Of a DNA stretch of 5,575 bases, positions 4,723 through 5,575 are shown piece by piece. A program made the position numbers and the translations under genes. Each line of letters starts with the position of its first letter. Within the stretch, counting starts at the first letter, position 1. The notes under the pieces are model-generated. The model worked only from the letters and a program-made list of their open reading frames with translations. It did no database searches and was not told the DNA's origin. Origin of the DNA: an uncultured Clostridia bacterium (lineage in GTDB: Bacteria > Bacillota > Clostridia > Oscillospirales > Acutalibacteraceae); NCBI GenBank assembly GCA_937916195.1, contig CALFTO010000102.1, forward strand, positions 1 to 5,575, read 5' to 3'.

Positions 4723-5575
4723 ATGAAAAATTATAATATTGTTGTATTAAAAGGTGACGGAATTGGCCCTGAAATCGTTGACGAAGCACTCAAAGTACTT
4801 GATGCAACCGGTGAAAAATACGGATTTAAATTCAGTTACGATTATCAGCTTATCGGTGGTGCGGCTATCGATGCAACAGGTGAGCCACTTCCACAGACAA
4901 CTGTTGATGCTTGCAAAAAGGCGGACTGTGTTTTCCTTGGTGCTGTTGGAGGTCCTAAATGGGATACTCTTCCAGGAAATCAACGCCCCGAAAAAGGACT
5001 TCTTGGTATTCGCGGTGCATTAGGGCTTTATGCAAATCTTCGTCCCGCAAAGATTTTTGAGCCACTTAAATCTGCTTCTCCAATCAAAGACAGCATTATC
5101 GGTGACGGACTTGATATTATGATTGTCCGCGAACTTACAGGTGGAATTTATTTTGGTGAACGAGGTCGAAAAGAGGTTGACGGTAACCCTGCGGCTTACG
5201 ATACGGAAATGTACTCTGTTCCCGAAATTGAAAGAATTGCAAGAACAGCCTATGAAATGGCAATGAAGAGAAACAAGAAGCTCACAAGCGTTGACAAAGC
5301 AAATGTTCTTGAAAGCTCAAGACTTTGGAGAGAAACAGTTATTAAAATGTCAGCGGAATACCCTGAGGTTGAACTTTCTCATATGTACGTTGATAACTGT
5401 GCAATGCAGTTAGTAAGAAATCCCGGTCAGTTTGATGTTGTTGTTACATCTAATATTTTCGGTGACATTCTTTCTGATGAGGCGTCTATGATTTCAGGCT
5501 CAATTGGAATGCTCGCTTCAGCATCTCTTGCAACAGGCAAAATGGGACTTTATGAGCCTATTCACGGCTCTGCAC
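4723..5575 (+). CDS. leuB: 3-isopropylmalate dehydrogenase, 3'-truncated by the window end
   Basis: LeuB oxidises and decarboxylates 3-isopropylmalate with NAD+ to 2-oxoisocaproate, the third step specific to leucine synthesis. The frame opens at ATG 4723, with AAAGGA (4708-4713) 9 nt upstream, and stays open for 284 codons to the window edge. About 70 residues of the usual 350-360 are missing, only because the window stops. Recognisable are KGDGIGPEI (10-18), GAVGGPKWD (73-81), substrate-binding Arg97, Arg107 and Arg136, VRELTGGIYFGE (135-146) with Tyr143, Lys192 in SVDKANVLESSRLWR (189-203), and metal-binding Asp224, Asp248 and Asp252 in VDN and FGDILSDEA. GLYEPIHGSA at the end is the start of the NAD-binding motif. 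The R-E-L-T-G-G-I-Y-F-G pattern separates LeuB from isocitrate dehydrogenase. It is co-transcribed with leuA, 5 nt downstream. Confidence 0.96.
   Translation, partial: MKNYNIVVLKGDGIGPEIVDEALKVLDATGEKYGFKFSYDYQLIGGAAIDATGEPLPQTTVDACKKADCVFLGAVGGPKWDTLPGNQRPEKGLLGIRGALGLYANLRPAKIFEPLKSASPIKDSIIGDGLDIMIVRELTGGIYFGERGRKEVDGNPAAYDTEMYSVPEIERIARTAYEMAMKRNKKLTSVDKANVLESSRLWRETVIKMSAEYPEVELSHMYVDNCAMQLVRNPGQFDVVVTSNIFGDILSDEASMISGSIGMLASASLATGKMGLYEPIHGSA

Noticed and set aside
4747..5023. Open frames on both strands in the 5' part of leuB
   Set aside because: The true gene is the frame starting at 4723, which is open to the window edge and shows all LeuB motifs. The other frames encode nothing recognisable.

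Overview
The window looks like chromosomal DNA from a low-to-mid GC Gram-positive bacterium of the class Clostridia, probably a gut Oscillospiraceae/Ruminococcaceae-type organism. The evidence is a lipoprotein-anchored solute-binding protein, strong AGGAGG-type ribosome binding sites, TTG and GTG starts, a T-box riboswitch, and a GC-rich palindromic repeat of a kind I associate with gut Clostridia. The genus cannot be fixed from this sequence. All recognised genes are on the + strand.

Positions 1-2393 hold a three-gene polar amino-acid ABC importer: a lipoprotein solute-binding protein (12-773), an intrinsic terminator that probably lets only part of the transcripts continue (795-825), a HisM/GlnP-type permease starting at TTG 848, and a GlnQ/HisP-type ATPase starting at GTG 1602. 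The last two genes overlap by 11 nt. The operon ends at a second hairpin-plus-T-tract terminator (2360-2393). The transported amino acid cannot be read from the sequence.

Positions 2394-2668 hold a 49-codon small gene, absent from a long-ORF scan, whose ribosome binding site lies inside the 3' arm of the preceding terminator. It is followed by a 76-bp double-hairpin palindromic repeat bounded by GTAGGGA/TCCCTAC.

Positions 2681-5575 hold a leucine biosynthesis operon under T-box control: a sigma-A-type promoter (TTGACA, 17 nt, TAAAAT), a T-box leader of about 280 nt with a probable CUC (Leu) specifier, a canonical T-box sequence with UGGU, an antiterminator and a terminator. Then come leuA (long, yeast/actinobacterial-type 2-isopropylmalate synthase, start 3014) and leuB (3-isopropylmalate dehydrogenase, start 4723, cut by the window end). 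When tRNA-Leu is uncharged, the leader should antiterminate and allow synthesis of the first and third enzymes of the leucine pathway. LeuA should also be feedback-regulated by leucine through its C-terminal domain. The isomerase genes leuC/leuD are not in the window.

The genes are ordinary. The points most worth a second look are the small gene embedded in a terminator, the palindromic repeat, and a duplicated terminator arm at the 5' end of the T-box leader.
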